A DNA stretch of 64,000 nucleotides from Thiohalomonas denitrificans (GTDB lineage: Bacteria > Pseudomonadota > Gammaproteobacteria > Thiohalomonadales > Thiohalomonadaceae): contig NZ_FMWD01000002.1 in NCBI RefSeq assembly GCF_900102855.1, positions 124,001 to 188,000 on the forward strand, written 5' to 3'. A model generated the notes under the pieces. It did not search any database. It saw nothing but the letters and a program-made list of their open reading frames with translations, and had not been told where the DNA came from. Shown here in pieces: positions 17,966-27,410 of this stretch (positions within the stretch are counted from its first letter, which is position 1; each line of letters starts with the position of its first letter). Made by a program: the position numbers and the translations under genes.

Positions 17966-20239
17966 ATGACAAGTCGCTTCGTTGCCCTGCTGGCACTGCT
18001 TGTGCCACTGATTGCCCCTGCCGAGGAGGAGTTGCTGGCGCCGGAAGAGGCCTTCCGGTTCAGCCTGGAGGCCACCGGTCCCGATTCAGTACGCGCTACC
18101 TGGGAAGTGGCCGATGGCTACTATCTGTATCGCGACAAGCTCGATTTCAAGAGCGAAACCGAAGGCGTGAGCCTCGGCGAGCCCTCCCTTCCGCCCGGAA
18201 AGGTCAAAAATGACGAATTTTTTGGCAGGGTGGAGACCTACCGGGGACAGGTTAGCGCCGAAATCCCCATAGAGCGCGCCGCAGGGGCTCCCGACTCGCT
18301 CACCATCGATGCCGGCTCCCAGGGCTGTGCCGACCTTGGGGTCTGCTATCCCCCGCATCGCCAGAAGGCGACGGTTCGCCTGGCGTCCGCAGAATCAGCG
18401 GCCGCTTCCAATGCACGCGAGACCCTTGGCGGGGCCGGCGGCGGTAGTTTCGGGGGAGAGGACGAGGTCCTCGATCCGGATGTGGCCTTCGTCTTCTCCA
18501 CAGTGGTGGTCGATGGCAATACGCTTGTCGCCCGCTGGGATATCGAGCCGGAACATTACCTGTACCGCGATAAACTCAACTTTGAGCTCCGGGACAGCGA
18601 CGGGGTTTCTCTGGGTACCCCGCGGATTCCCGCTGGCAAGGAGAAGAATGACGAGTTCTTCGGGCGCATCCAGGTCTTCTATGATGAGGTTGAGGTCCGC
18701 CTTCCCCTCAACCGCGAGAACCTGGAACCGACCGATGTGATGCTGGTAGCCGGATACCAGGGCTGCGCCGATGCGGGGATCTGTTATCCGCCCATGAAGA
18801 AAGAGGCGGTACTAGAACTGCCGGCCGGCACAGCGACGGCATCGGAGTCCGATTCAGAATCAGAATCGACACAAGCGGAGCCGGCCCCGATCACACCACC
18901 CAGCGACGAGCCGCTCTCCGAGCAGGACAGCCTGGCTCAGTCCCTGGCCACCGGCAGCACCACGCTCGTTCTCGGTACCTTCTTTGTATTGGGGCTACTG
19001 CTCGCCTTTACCCCGTGCGTATTCCCGATGATCCCGATCCTGTCGAGCATCATTGTCGGCCAGGGCGATGGCCTGACCACCCGCAAGGCATTCACCCTGT
19101 CGTCGGTCTACGTGCTGGCAATGGCGGTCACCTACACGGTTGCAGGGGTAATTGCCGGACTGTTCGGCGCCAATCTGCAGGCCGCCTTCCAGGATCCCTG
19201 GATCCTCTCCGCGTTCGCGGCCGTGTTCGTATTGCTGTCACTGTCGATGTTCGGCTTCTATGAACTCCAGCTGCCCTCCCGCTGGCAGAGCAAGCTGAGC
19301 GAAGTCAGCAACCGACAGCAGGGCGGTTCGCTGACCGGGGTGGCCATCATGGGGCTGCTTTCGGCACTAATCGTCGGCCCGTGCGTGGCACCGCCACTGA
19401 TGGGCGCATTGATTTACATCGGCCAGACTGGAGACCCCTGGCTGGGTGGTGCCGCCCTGTTCGCCCTTTCCATGGGCATGGGCGCCCCGCTGATCGCCAT
19501 CGGAACCGCCGGCGGCAAGCTGCTGCCACGAGCCGGCGGCTGGATGGATGCCGTCAAGGCGGTATTCGGTGTCATGCTGCTGGCGGTAGCCATCTGGATG
19601 CTGGAGCGTATCCTTCCCGGCTGGGTCGCCATGCTCCTGTGGTCGCTGCTGGCGATCGTCTCCGCCATCTACATGGGCGCTCTGGAGCCGGTTCACGAGG
19701 GCGCCTCCGGCTGGCGACGGCTGTTCAAGGGCTTGGGCGTTACGCTGCTGATCTATGGTGTTCTGGTACTTATCGGTGTGAGCAGTGGCGGGCGGGATCC
19801 ACTCGCCCCGCTGAATCATATGCGCTTCGCCGGTGCCGCGGGCGGTGCAATCAGTGCCCAGCCGGCGCACCTGGAATTCGAATCGATGAAAACCGTGGCC
19901 GATCTGGAGCGGGCGATCGAATCCGCCGCCCAAAAGGGTCAGCCGTTGATGCTCGACTTCTACGCCGACTGGTGCGTCACCTGCAAGGAGATGGAGAAAT
20001 ACACCTTCTCCGACCCGCAGGTTATCGCTGCCCTGTCCGGAGCCCGACTCCTCCAGGCCGACGTCACCGCCAATGACGACGCGGACAAGGCCCTGCTCAA
20101 GGAGCTGGGGCTGATTGGGCCACCGGCAATCCTGTTCTGGGACGGGAATGGCGAGGAGAAACGCAACTACCGCGTCGTCGGCTTCATGGAACCGGAGAAA
20201 TTCGCGCCGCATGTGGAGCGGGCGATCGGGAAGCAGTGA
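17966..20239 (+). CDS. dsbD: Thiol:disulfide interchange protein DsbD with duplicated N-terminal domain
   Basis: Inner-membrane reductase carrying electrons from cytoplasmic thioredoxin to periplasmic DsbC, DsbG and cytochrome c maturation. The 757 residues are well over the E. coli length (565) because the periplasmic sensor domain occurs twice. A signal peptide (1-19) leads to domain 1 with C121/C127 in GCADLGVCYPP, then domain 2 with C267/C273 in GCADAGICYPP. Each copy repeats YLYRDKL, KNDEFFGR and the Cys pair. An acidic Ser/Glu linker precedes eight or so membrane helices with C351 (TPCVFPMIP) and C473 (GPCVAPPLM). The C-terminal thioredoxin domain has C670/C673 in DWCVTCK. It is coupled to cutA. 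Both copies keep their cysteines, so both may be active. Confidence 0.95.
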   Translation: MTSRFVALLALLVPLIAPAEEELLAPEEAFRFSLEATGPDSVRATWEVADGYYLYRDKLDFKSETEGVSLGEPSLPPGKVKNDEFFGRVETYRGQVSAEIPIERAAGAPDSLTIDAGSQGCADLGVCYPPHRQKATVRLASAESAAASNARETLGGAGGGSFGGEDEVLDPDVAFVFSTVVVDGNTLVARWDIEPEHYLYRDKLNFELRDSDGVSLGTPRIPAGKEKNDEFFGRIQVFYDEVEVRLPLNRENLEPTDVMLVAGYQGCADAGICYPPMKKEAVLELPAGTATASESDSESESTQAEPAPITPPSDEPLSEQDSLAQSLATGSTTLVLGTFFVLGLLLAFTPCVFPMIPILSSIIVGQGDGLTTRKAFTLSSVYVLAMAVTYTVAGVIAGLFGANLQAAFQDPWILSAFAAVFVLLSLSMFGFYELQLPSRWQSKLSEVSNRQQGGSLTGVAIMGLLSALIVGPCVAPPLMGALIYIGQTGDPWLGGAALFALSMGMGAPLIAIGTAGGKLLPRAGGWMDAVKAVFGVMLLAVAIWMLERILPGWVAMLLWSLLAIVSAIYMGALEPVHEGASGWRRLFKGLGVTLLIYGVLVLIGVSSGGRDPLAPLNHMRFAGAAGGAISAQPAHLEFESMKTVADLERAIESAAQKGQPLMLDFYADWCVTCKEMEKYTFSDPQVIAALSGARLLQADVTANDDADKALLKELGLIGPPAILFWDGNGEEKRNYRVVGFMEPEKFAPHVERAIGKQ

Positions 20240-20372
20240 GAAATTACGGAGCGTCGTAGTTCTTCAGTTGCAGGTCTGCCTTCCGGCCGTCAGTCTTGTG
20301 TCGGGATTGAGCCCGATTTGCGACCACGGACAAGCCGGTGCATTCTAAAGAATGCACCGCACTTCAATTCCG

Positions 20373-21560
20373 TCACTCAACCCATTCAGCCGTGCTGTAA
20401 CGGATCTCGACTGGTCCTTTTTCCGGACGGTGGAGCCAGGCCAAGTGCAGGCGTTCACCCTCGAATTCAATCACCGGATGGGTCTGGGCACCGGGCCCGG
20501 ACCCGCCTTCGAAGGTGATATCCGAACTCCACTCGCCCTCTCCGGTACGCCAGCTTAGCCAGAGATCCGGGGTACCGTCGCGGGGGTCGTCCCACGCGGT
20601 GACGATGCGGCCCCGGGCGGAAACCGCAACGTCGGGGTGCCATTGGGGCTGATTCTCGCCGAACAGATCCTGGGTCAATTCGTTGGGGCCAAAGTTCTGG
20701 CCGCCGTCCCGGCTGACCGCGGCATAGATGTCATAGCCACCCCGGAACTCGCGCTTATCCATCCAGGTCGCCGCCAGGAGCTTGCCTTCACTTGCCAAAG
20801 CAACGCGGGTCACACCGGAGCCCCGCCCGAATCTGGCGCTGCCGGCGGGCGGCAGCTCGTTGAGACCTTTCGGCTCGGTGAAGGCGCCGCCCTCTTCCGG
20901 GCGGGCCGTATACAGCCGGGTATGGCCATGGCGCCGGTCTTCCCAGGCGAGCAACGGACCGCCAGGCACGGGGGCAAGCGTGGGATAGAGCTGCGAACCT
21001 CGCGGTGTCTCGGCATCGGCGGGCCGCTTTTCGCGCAGTGCCGGACCCTCTGCCGTAAAGAGCAGTCCGGCAACGGTGATGCGACCGACGCCGCCCTCCT
21101 GCTCGGACCAGGCCGCGTGGACATCCCCCTTCTCATCGGTGGCTAGGGTAACCTGGGCCCCTGCCTCACTGAGGGTGGCGATGGGACCGACCTCGCTATC
21201 CATGCGCCGGGCCAGCACCTTCCCATCCTGTTCCCACGCGACCACGAAGCCGCCATCGACGGTGGTAACTGCTGGTTCATAGGCCGACCCGGTGCGGTTG
21301 ACCGCTTGGGGCGACGTAAAGTGCTCGGTGCGCGGTGCTTTGGTGGCCAGATAGATCCCGGGCTGCCCACTGCGGTTATCTTCCCAAACCAGGGCAACGA
21401 CGCCGTCCCCGGTGATCGCCATACTCTGCCTGCCGGCCGCTTCCAGGTGAGGAAACACCCCTTCCACCCCTTTCCCGCTGACCACCACCGGTTCGGTAAA
21501 CTGCCAGTCGGCCAGCCCGACAACGGGCAGGCCCATCACGAGCACCAGCAGGCTTCTCAT
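20373..21560 (-). CDS. Secreted sialidase-like beta-propeller protein
   Basis: A 395-residue exported protein with signal peptide MRSLLVLVMGLPVVGLA. It is made of repeated Asp-box-like blades: VVALVWEDNRSGQPGIYLA, GFVVAWEQDGKV, LLAWEDRRHGHTRLY, ISRDGGQNFGPN-type text (AAVSRDGGQNFG), and IVTAWDDPRDGTPDLWLSW. This resembles BNR/sialidase propellers, but no catalytic sialidase residues can be assigned, so enzymatic activity is not claimed. Its start overlaps the stop of the thioredoxin gene by four bases (ATGA), so translation is probably coupled and the two products likely work together in the periplasm. It converges on dsbD. Substrate unknown. Confidence 0.72.
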   Translation of the reverse strand: MRSLLVLVMGLPVVGLADWQFTEPVVVSGKGVEGVFPHLEAAGRQSMAITGDGVVALVWEDNRSGQPGIYLATKAPRTEHFTSPQAVNRTGSAYEPAVTTVDGGFVVAWEQDGKVLARRMDSEVGPIATLSEAGAQVTLATDEKGDVHAAWSEQEGGVGRITVAGLLFTAEGPALREKRPADAETPRGSQLYPTLAPVPGGPLLAWEDRRHGHTRLYTARPEEGGAFTEPKGLNELPPAGSARFGRGSGVTRVALASEGKLLAATWMDKREFRGGYDIYAAVSRDGGQNFGPNELTQDLFGENQPQWHPDVAVSARGRIVTAWDDPRDGTPDLWLSWRTGEGEWSSDITFEGGSGPGAQTHPVIEFEGERLHLAWLHRPEKGPVEIRYSTAEWVE

Positions 21561-22069
21561 GAATCCCCCCGCAGGAACTCCAGGAGTTCCTGTTTTTGGT
21601 AGTGCCCGCCGGCAACGTAGCGGTCGAATGCCAGGAACTCCTCCGCCGTCTTGAAGCCGGGTGCCTTGAAAATCATCTCCCCATCCTTCTCCAGATAGGC
21701 GAACACCGGCGTGGCGAAGACGTTCATCCGCGCCCCCAGCTCCATTTCCGTCAACCTCTCGCCATTGGGCAGGGTCAAACGATTGCCACTTTCCGCATCG
21801 ACATAGACCAGCACATAGTGCTCTTCATAGGCCTGCCGAACCCGCTCATCAGAAAACGACTCCTTGTTGGTCTTCTCACACCAGCCGCAGCCGTAACGGC
21901 CGAAATAGAGAAAGACCGGCTTCCCCTCCGAATCGGCCTGGCGAAGCCCTTCATCGTAGGCAACGAACGGATATCCGGCAGGGGGATCAGCCCACACGGC
22001 TGTGGAGACCAGAAGACCGAGTAAAACGAACAAGCGCGAATAGCGACGAATTTCAGCTCGATTACGCAT
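21557..22069 (-). CDS. Periplasmic thioredoxin-fold protein (CGWC)
   Basis: 170 residues from MRNRAEIRRYSRLFVLLGLL, a clear signal peptide. The redox motif is C61-G-W-C64 in FLYFGRYGCGWCEKTNKESF, the Thioredoxin_7/SoxW-like pattern. FATPVFAYLEKDGEMIFKAPG has the cis-proline (TP) of the fold. The ATG at 22069 is preceded by GGTGGA and gives a good signal peptide; a longer GTG start at 22126 does not. It overlaps the beta-propeller gene by 4 bases. Reduction by the nearby DsbD is a reasonable inference, as is a role in maturing the propeller or a sulfur/haem protein. The exact partner is unknown. Confidence 0.8.
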   Translation of the reverse strand: MRNRAEIRRYSRLFVLLGLLVSTAVWADPPAGYPFVAYDEGLRQADSEGKPVFLYFGRYGCGWCEKTNKESFSDERVRQAYEEHYVLVYVDAESGNRLTLPNGERLTEMELGARMNVFATPVFAYLEKDGEMIFKAPGFKTAEEFLAFDRYVAGGHYQKQELLEFLRGDS

Positions 22070-22332
22070 GATTTTTCCACCGTTTTTCTTCACAGGAGGA
22101 TAACCGCCTATTCGTGCGGACACCAACCGTGACCTCGGTCACACTGAAAAAGAGTGAATCTTGCGACAATCCGCATGGAAATGACCCGCATTTCTAGTTA
22201 TCTGGACATGGAAATTATCATGGGGCACAATGATACGAAGAGCGCGACAATGCTAACAACTCGCCGGTATCAGTGCCGAAATGGGGCGCTATTGACGGCA
22301 TTTCTACCAGTATCGGATGTTGGAACTCCATT

Positions 22333-22779
22333 ATGGCCAAGCTCTTGGTGCTCAACGGCCCCAATCTTAATCTCCTGGGTACTCGGGAGCCATCGCTTTA
22401 CGGCAACGATACCCTCGCGAGCATCGATTCGAGGCTCGCCGAAATCGCCCGCGATGGGGGTCATGAACTCACCAGCTTCCAGAGCAATGCCGAACACGAA
22501 TTGGTGGAACGGGTGCATAGGGCCCTCGATGAGAGGGTCGAGTTCATCATCATTAACCCGGCCGCCTTTACCCATACCAGTGTGGCGCTGAGAGATGCGC
22601 TTTCCGGAGCGGCCATCCCGTTTATCGAAGTGCACCTGTCCAACGTGCACGCGCGAGAGGCCTTCCGGCGACACTCTTATTTTTCCGATATCGCCCATGG
22701 GGTAATCAGCGGCCTTGGCGCCGTCGGTTACGAACTGGCACTGAAGGCGGCTTTGTGCCGCATCTCCGAACAGGCTTAA
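22333..22779 (+). CDS. aroQ: 3-dehydroquinate dehydratase type II (AroQ)
   Basis: Third step of the shikimate pathway (3-dehydroquinate to 3-dehydroshikimate). 148 residues from ATG 22333. [21 protein letters not shown] holds the catalytic Tyr and substrate loop. [53 protein letters not shown] (catalytic His) and [15 protein letters not shown] follow. The order aroQ-accB-accC is the usual one in gammaproteobacteria. The upstream frame can be extended, but added residues do not match the family. accB begins 22 bases after its stop. Confidence 0.96.
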   Translation: MAKLLVLNGPNLNLLGTREPSLYGNDTLASIDSRLAEIARDGGHELTSFQSNAEHELVERVHRALDERVEFIIINPAAFTHTSVALRDALSGAAIPFIEVHLSNVHAREAFRRHSYFSDIAHGVISGLGAVGYELALKAALCRISEQA

Positions 22780-22801
22780 CAGATTACAGGTTCAACGCAC
22801 G

Positions 22802-23239
22802 ATGGACATCCGCAAGGTCAAGAAGCTCATAGAACTGCTGGAGGAATCCGGTATAGCCGAGATCGAGATTCACGAAGGTGAAGAATCGGTCCGCATCAGC
22901 CGCAATACCCACTCTGCGGCACCGGCGCCGGCACCCGTGGTAGCGGCTCCGGCTGCAGAGGCCCCCGCTCCCGCACCGGAGCCGGCCGAACCGGAAATGC
23001 CGTCAGGTCATCAGGTCACCTCACCGATCGTCGGCACGTATTACAGCTCTCCCTCTCCCGGGGTGAAGGCGTTTGTCGAAGAGGGCCAGCGGGTGAACGC
23101 GGGGGATACCCTCTGCATCATCGAGGCCATGAAGATCATGAACCAGATCGAGGCCGACAAGACCGGCACCGTAAAGGCCGTGTTGGTAGAGAATGGACAG
23201 CCGGTGGAATTCGGCCAGCCATTGGTCGTCATTGAATAA
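22802..23239 (+). CDS. accB: Biotin carboxyl carrier protein of acetyl-CoA carboxylase (AccB)
   Basis: Carries the biotin that receives carboxylate during malonyl-CoA synthesis. 145 residues: the N-terminal [25 protein letters not shown], an Ala/Pro hinge (residues 38-64), and the C-terminal domain with the biotinylation motif [17 protein letters not shown] (the Lys of EAMKM-type). [16 protein letters not shown] is also characteristic. It is followed by accC after 22 bases, making the conserved accBC operon. Confidence 0.98.
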   Translation: MDIRKVKKLIELLEESGIAEIEIHEGEESVRISRNTHSAAPAPAPVVAAPAAEAPAPAPEPAEPEMPSGHQVTSPIVGTYYSSPSPGVKAFVEEGQRVNAGDTLCIIEAMKIMNQIEADKTGTVKAVLVENGQPVEFGQPLVVIE

Positions 23240-23261
23240 AAGCCGGGAAGCGGAAAGACCC

Positions 23262-24602
23262 ATGTTCGACAAGATCATAATCGCCAACCGCGGTGAAATC
23301 GCGCTGCGCATCCTGCGCGCCTGCCACGAATTGGGCATCAGGACGGTAGCCGTCCATTCGGATGCCGATCGCGACCTCAAGCACGTACGGCTTGCCGACG
23401 AGTCCGTCTGTATCGGGCCGGCCTCTTCGGCCGAAAGCTACCTCAATATCCCGGCCCTGATCAGCGCCGCTGAGGTCACCGACTCCACCGCCATTCACCC
23501 CGGATACGGCTTCCTTTCCGAAAACGCCGATTTCGCCGAGAGGGTGGAGCAGAGTGGCTTCGTATTCATTGGCCCGAGGTCGGAAAGCATCCGCCTGATG
23601 GGCGACAAGGTCTCGGCCATCGCGGCCATGAAGAAGACGGGCGTACCCTGCGTGCCCGGCTCCGATGGCCCGCTCGGTGAAGATCCGGATGAAAACATTC
23701 GCATTGCCGAGGAGATCGGCTATCCGGTCATTATAAAGGCAGCCGGAGGCGGCGGAGGCCGCGGCATGCGGGTCGTCCATACCGAGGCCTCCTTGCTGGG
23801 CGCCATCTCCCTGACCCAGACCGAGGCAGCCAACGCATTCGGCAACGCTACCGTCTACATGGAGAAATTCCTCGAGAATCCACGCCACGTGGAGATCCAG
23901 GTACTGGCTGATACCCAGGGCAATGCCATCCATCTCGGCGAGCGCGACTGCTCCATGCAGCGGCGCCACCAGAAGGTCATCGAGGAGGCGCCAGCACCCG
24001 GCATCGACAATGAGACGCGTGAGCGCATCGGCTCCCGGTGCGCCAACGCCTGCGTGGAACTCGGCTACCGCGGTGCGGGCACTTTCGAGTTTCTGTACGA
24101 GGATGGCGAATTCTATTTCATCGAGATGAACACCCGGGTACAGGTGGAACATCCGGTTTCGGAAATGGTTACCGGTGTGGATATCGTCAAGGAGCAGATT
24201 CGTATCGCTGCCGGACTACCTCTCTCCTATCGGCAGGAGGACATCAAGGTCCGCGGACACGCCATCGAATGCCGCATCAATGCCGAGGATCCGGCCAATT
24301 TCATGCCCTCTCCCGGCAAGATCACCCAACTGCATATGCCGGGCGGCCCGGGTATTCGGGTCGATTCACATATCTACAACGGCTACACCGTACCGCCCTA
24401 TTACGATTCGATGATCGGCAAGCTCATAGCGCACGGAGAAACCCGTGAATCGGCGCTGGCCCGGATGCGCACGGCGCTGCGGGAGGTCATCATCGAGGGC
24501 ATCAAGACCAATGTACCGTTGCATCAGGACCTCGTGAAGGACGCTGCCTTTCAGGCCGGCGGCACCAACATCCATTATCTCGAGAAAAAGCTGGGGCTGT
24601 AG
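23262..24602 (+). CDS. accC: Biotin carboxylase subunit of acetyl-CoA carboxylase (AccC)
   Basis: ATP-grasp enzyme that carboxylates the biotin on AccB. 446 residues starting [20 protein letters not shown], preceded by [23 protein letters not shown] is the glycine-rich ATP lid, [24 protein letters not shown] the bicarbonate/ATP region, and [22 protein letters not shown] the metal-binding and catalytic segment (Glu, Asn, Arg). The carboxylase C-terminal domain ([20 protein letters not shown]) is complete. accD and accA are not in the window. Confidence 0.98.
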   Translation: MFDKIIIANRGEIALRILRACHELGIRTVAVHSDADRDLKHVRLADESVCIGPASSAESYLNIPALISAAEVTDSTAIHPGYGFLSENADFAERVEQSGFVFIGPRSESIRLMGDKVSAIAAMKKTGVPCVPGSDGPLGEDPDENIRIAEEIGYPVIIKAAGGGGGRGMRVVHTEASLLGAISLTQTEAANAFGNATVYMEKFLENPRHVEIQVLADTQGNAIHLGERDCSMQRRHQKVIEEAPAPGIDNETRERIGSRCANACVELGYRGAGTFEFLYEDGEFYFIEMNTRVQVEHPVSEMVTGVDIVKEQIRIAAGLPLSYRQEDIKVRGHAIECRINAEDPANFMPSPGKITQLHMPGGPGIRVDSHIYNGYTVPPYYDSMIGKLIAHGETRESALARMRTALREVIIEGIKTNVPLHQDLVKDAAFQAGGTNIHYLEKKLGL

Positions 24603-24672
24603 CGATTGGGGATCGGAGATTGGGAGTCGGGAATTGCAGTTGAATCTGAAATTGAAAATCGGTAACTGCTAA

Positions 24673-25551
24673 TTGCCCTGGCTACAGCTCATTCTTGAAA
24701 CCGATGCCGAAAGTGCCGACCGGCTGTCGGAGCAGCTCAGCGAGGCAGGTGCCGCCGCCGTCACTCTCAATGACAGTGCCGACCAGCCGCTTTTCGAGCC
24801 GCTCCCCGGAGCCACCCCGCTCTGGAGTCACACCCGGGTGATTGGCCTTTTCCCCGCTGACACGGATATGGACGCCCTTGTGGGGAGCCTCGTGCGGGAG
24901 TACGCGCCGGAACCACTACCTCCGCATCGGGTAGAGCCGCTGGAGGACAAGGACTGGACCCGCGCCTGGATGGACACCTTCAAGCCGATGCGTTTTGGCG
25001 AACGGCTCTGGATCGTGCCGAGCTGGTGCGAGCCGCCAAGCCCCGGGGATGTCAACATCCTGCTGGATCCCGGCCTGGCATTTGGCACGGGCACGCATGC
25101 CACTACCCGGCTCTGCCTGGAGTGGCTCGACGGACAGGCGCTAAACGGAAAAGAGGTGCTGGATTACGGGTGCGGCTCGGGAATCCTGGCCATCGCCGCT
25201 GCCAAGCTGGGGGCCAGCCATATCCGGGCGGTGGACATCGATCCGCAGGCCCTTGTCGCCACCGCCGACAACGCGGCTCGAAACGGTTGCGAAGCCCTCA
25301 TCGAGCCCCTCCTGCCCGGACAGCTACCGCCGATGCAGTTTGACCTGCTGACGGCCAACATCCTCGCCACGCCCCTGATCGAACTGGCTCCCACCCTGTC
25401 AGCGCTGGTGCGGCCCGGCGGAGCCATGGTGCTGTCGGGCATCCTCCCCGACCAGGCCGATGCCGTCGCCGCCGCCTACCGTCCCGCATTCGAAGTGGGC
25501 CCCTCGGTGGAACAGGATGGGTGGGTCCGGCTCAGTGGGACCCGGACCTGA
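24673..25551 (+). CDS. prmA: Ribosomal protein L11 methyltransferase PrmA
   Basis: Trimethylates residues of ribosomal protein L11 using SAM. 292 residues, TTG start at 24673. The N-terminal domain (MPWLQLILETDAESADRLSE) that binds L11 is followed by LDPGLAFGTGTHATTRLCLEWL and the SAM site LDYGCGSGILAIAAAKLGA, VDIDPQA, then TANILATPLIEL, matching PrmA end to end. About 70 bases of G-rich repetitive leader (GATTGGGGATCGG and variants) separate it from accC. The TTG was chosen because no ATG or GTG with the family start occurs nearby. Confidence 0.95.
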   Translation: MPWLQLILETDAESADRLSEQLSEAGAAAVTLNDSADQPLFEPLPGATPLWSHTRVIGLFPADTDMDALVGSLVREYAPEPLPPHRVEPLEDKDWTRAWMDTFKPMRFGERLWIVPSWCEPPSPGDVNILLDPGLAFGTGTHATTRLCLEWLDGQALNGKEVLDYGCGSGILAIAAAKLGASHIRAVDIDPQALVATADNAARNGCEALIEPLLPGQLPPMQFDLLTANILATPLIELAPTLSALVRPGGAMVLSGILPDQADAVAAAYRPAFEVGPSVEQDGWVRLSGTRT

Positions 25552-25762
25552 ATCACGACGAAGATGCCAACCGCACGACACAATGGTGCGGGGCAATTGC
25601 AGCGAAAACGGCCTTGCTATAGCGTGAAACGGTAAAGGCACCGCAAACGGCGGAAAGTCGGAGACCCGGAGCGACGATACCCTTGCACCGGTCGCTCATA
25701 TCGTCCACCGAAGGATTGGACTACAATCGGCTCGGCTGCAGTCGCTCAGAACCCGCTAACGC

Positions 25763-27181
25763 ATGTATACCCAGTGCCCCAACTGCCAGACCGTTTTTCG
25801 AGTCGGTACACCGCAATTGCGCGCGGCTGCCGGCAAGGTACGTTGTGGCCGCTGCAGTGCGATATTTGACGCCCTTGCCCACCGCACCTTGCGGGAACTC
25901 GAAGGCATGGCGGCAGATGAATTGCCCCTTACATCCCCGCCCGAACCCGTCACGCCGGCTTTGCAACCGGAAGGGCCCCGCATCGCCCCACCGGAAACCG
26001 GGCCGTCCTCTCCTGGGGAGCTTCCCGGGGAGACCCCACGGGAGCCAGAGCGCCAGGCGGCAGTTCAGCCCCGGGAAACCGCTTCACCACCGGAAACCAT
26101 CCTCTCCCCACCACCCGGGGAGAATCCCGTTCAAACTCCGCACGCGCCGGAACACCCGGCGACGGTTGATCCCCGGGAAAGCACGCTGTCATCGGAAACC
26201 GGAGGGGCTGCAACGTTCGGGAAAGCTTCGGGGGAAATCCGTCATCACCCGGAAAATCGGACAACCACCCGGGCAGGGACCGCCGGTCCGCCGTCGGCGC
26301 CCCGGAAGGATGCGGACAGAGACAGAGAGACAAAACAGAAGCCGGTCCCCGCAGCGACATCGTCAACCAGTAAACCGAGGACCAAAAGGCCGTCCCCGCA
26401 TACCTTCGACGAGCCAGGTCCGGGTTGGGACTCGTTGACCGAAGAGGACCTTGGTGCCCAAGTTTACCCGGTTAACGAAGCCGGACTAGCGGGTGACGCC
26501 GCCGCAACCACCTCCGAGGACAGACCCGGTGCCCGTGAGCCCGTGAAACTCCGGTCCCGGGATCCCGAACCGGCGGCAGAGACATTGCCGCCCCCCTCGG
26601 AAGGGGCTCCTAAGATCCGGGCATCGAAACACCGCCAGCCCCCCCCGCACTCGGCAGGACCGGAGCACGAGGAGCTCCCGCTTCAACTGCAAACCCGGCC
26701 CGGAGGAAGGGGAGTTGGGGCGACGCTGCTCTGGAGCCTCGGCGTTGTATTGATGATGGTCGCCCTCGGGGGACAATACGCCTACTTCCATCGCGATCAG
26801 TTGGCACTCCAGGCGCAGTGGCGTCCCTACCTGGAGATGATGTGCGAGATCGCAGAGTGTGATTTGCCGCCGCGCCGCGAACTCACGGCCATTGACCTGA
26901 CCGACCACGCCGTACAGTCGCATCCACAACGCGACGGCGCTCTGCTGATCACCGCGACCCTGCTGAATGGCGCCGAATTCCCGCAGCCCTTTCCGGACGT
27001 GGAAGTCGTCATGATGGACATCGAACAGCGTCCCGTGGCCTCCCGCCGCTTCGTCCCGGCCGAATATCTCGCGGGACGAAACCCGGACAGCCTGTTTGCC
27101 GCAGGGCAAGAGGCCCACCTCCTGCTGGAGGTCGTTGATCCCGGCTCACAGGCAGTCAGCTTCGAATTCGATTTCCGGTAA
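25763..27181 (+). CDS. Zinc-ribbon DUF3426 domain protein with proline-rich linker
   Basis: A 472-residue protein of the type found between prmA and dusB in many gammaproteobacteria, function unknown. The N-terminal MJ0042-type zinc ribbon has CPNCQTVF and CGRCSAIF (residues 5-36). About 270 residues of low-complexity Pro/Glu/Arg-rich sequence follow, then one membrane helix (GVGATLLWSLGVVLMMVALG). The C-terminal DUF3426 domain (about 160 residues) would lie on the far side of the membrane and ends with VDPGSQAVSFEFDFR. The cytoplasmic zinc ribbon suggests a sensor or adaptor; this is inference. The linker is unusually long and its DNA has many near-repeats of CCCCGGGAAACC type. Confidence 0.85.
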   Translation: MYTQCPNCQTVFRVGTPQLRAAAGKVRCGRCSAIFDALAHRTLRELEGMAADELPLTSPPEPVTPALQPEGPRIAPPETGPSSPGELPGETPREPERQAAVQPRETASPPETILSPPPGENPVQTPHAPEHPATVDPRESTLSSETGGAATFGKASGEIRHHPENRTTTRAGTAGPPSAPRKDADRDRETKQKPVPAATSSTSKPRTKRPSPHTFDEPGPGWDSLTEEDLGAQVYPVNEAGLAGDAAATTSEDRPGAREPVKLRSRDPEPAAETLPPPSEGAPKIRASKHRQPPPHSAGPEHEELPLQLQTRPGGRGVGATLLWSLGVVLMMVALGGQYAYFHRDQLALQAQWRPYLEMMCEIAECDLPPRRELTAIDLTDHAVQSHPQRDGALLITATLLNGAEFPQPFPDVEVVMMDIEQRPVASRRFVPAEYLAGRNPDSLFAAGQEAHLLLEVVDPGSQAVSFEFDFR

Positions 27182-27410
27182 CGGCGGCAGTTTTCACTCT
27201 TCCGACCATTGCGCAAGCGCCCCTCCCCACCGGCGGGCCCTTGTTGCTTTGTCCCTGTGCTGTAAGCAAACCGTTCCGGCAGGTTCTGCCAATTTCTCGG
27301 GCCCACCAGAACTATCGCAAGGAAAGTGAGCATTCACGTCCACCCGCAGGCTTTATGTCGATTGCGGAAGCCGATATCATATAAGGTTCCCGTATCAAAA
27401 TACCCCTGCA

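Noticed and set aside
24603-24672. G-rich leader between accC and prmA as a riboswitch or repeat element
   Set aside because: It shows loose direct repeats (GATTGGGGATCGGAGATTGGG) but no inverted partner or known riboswitch core.
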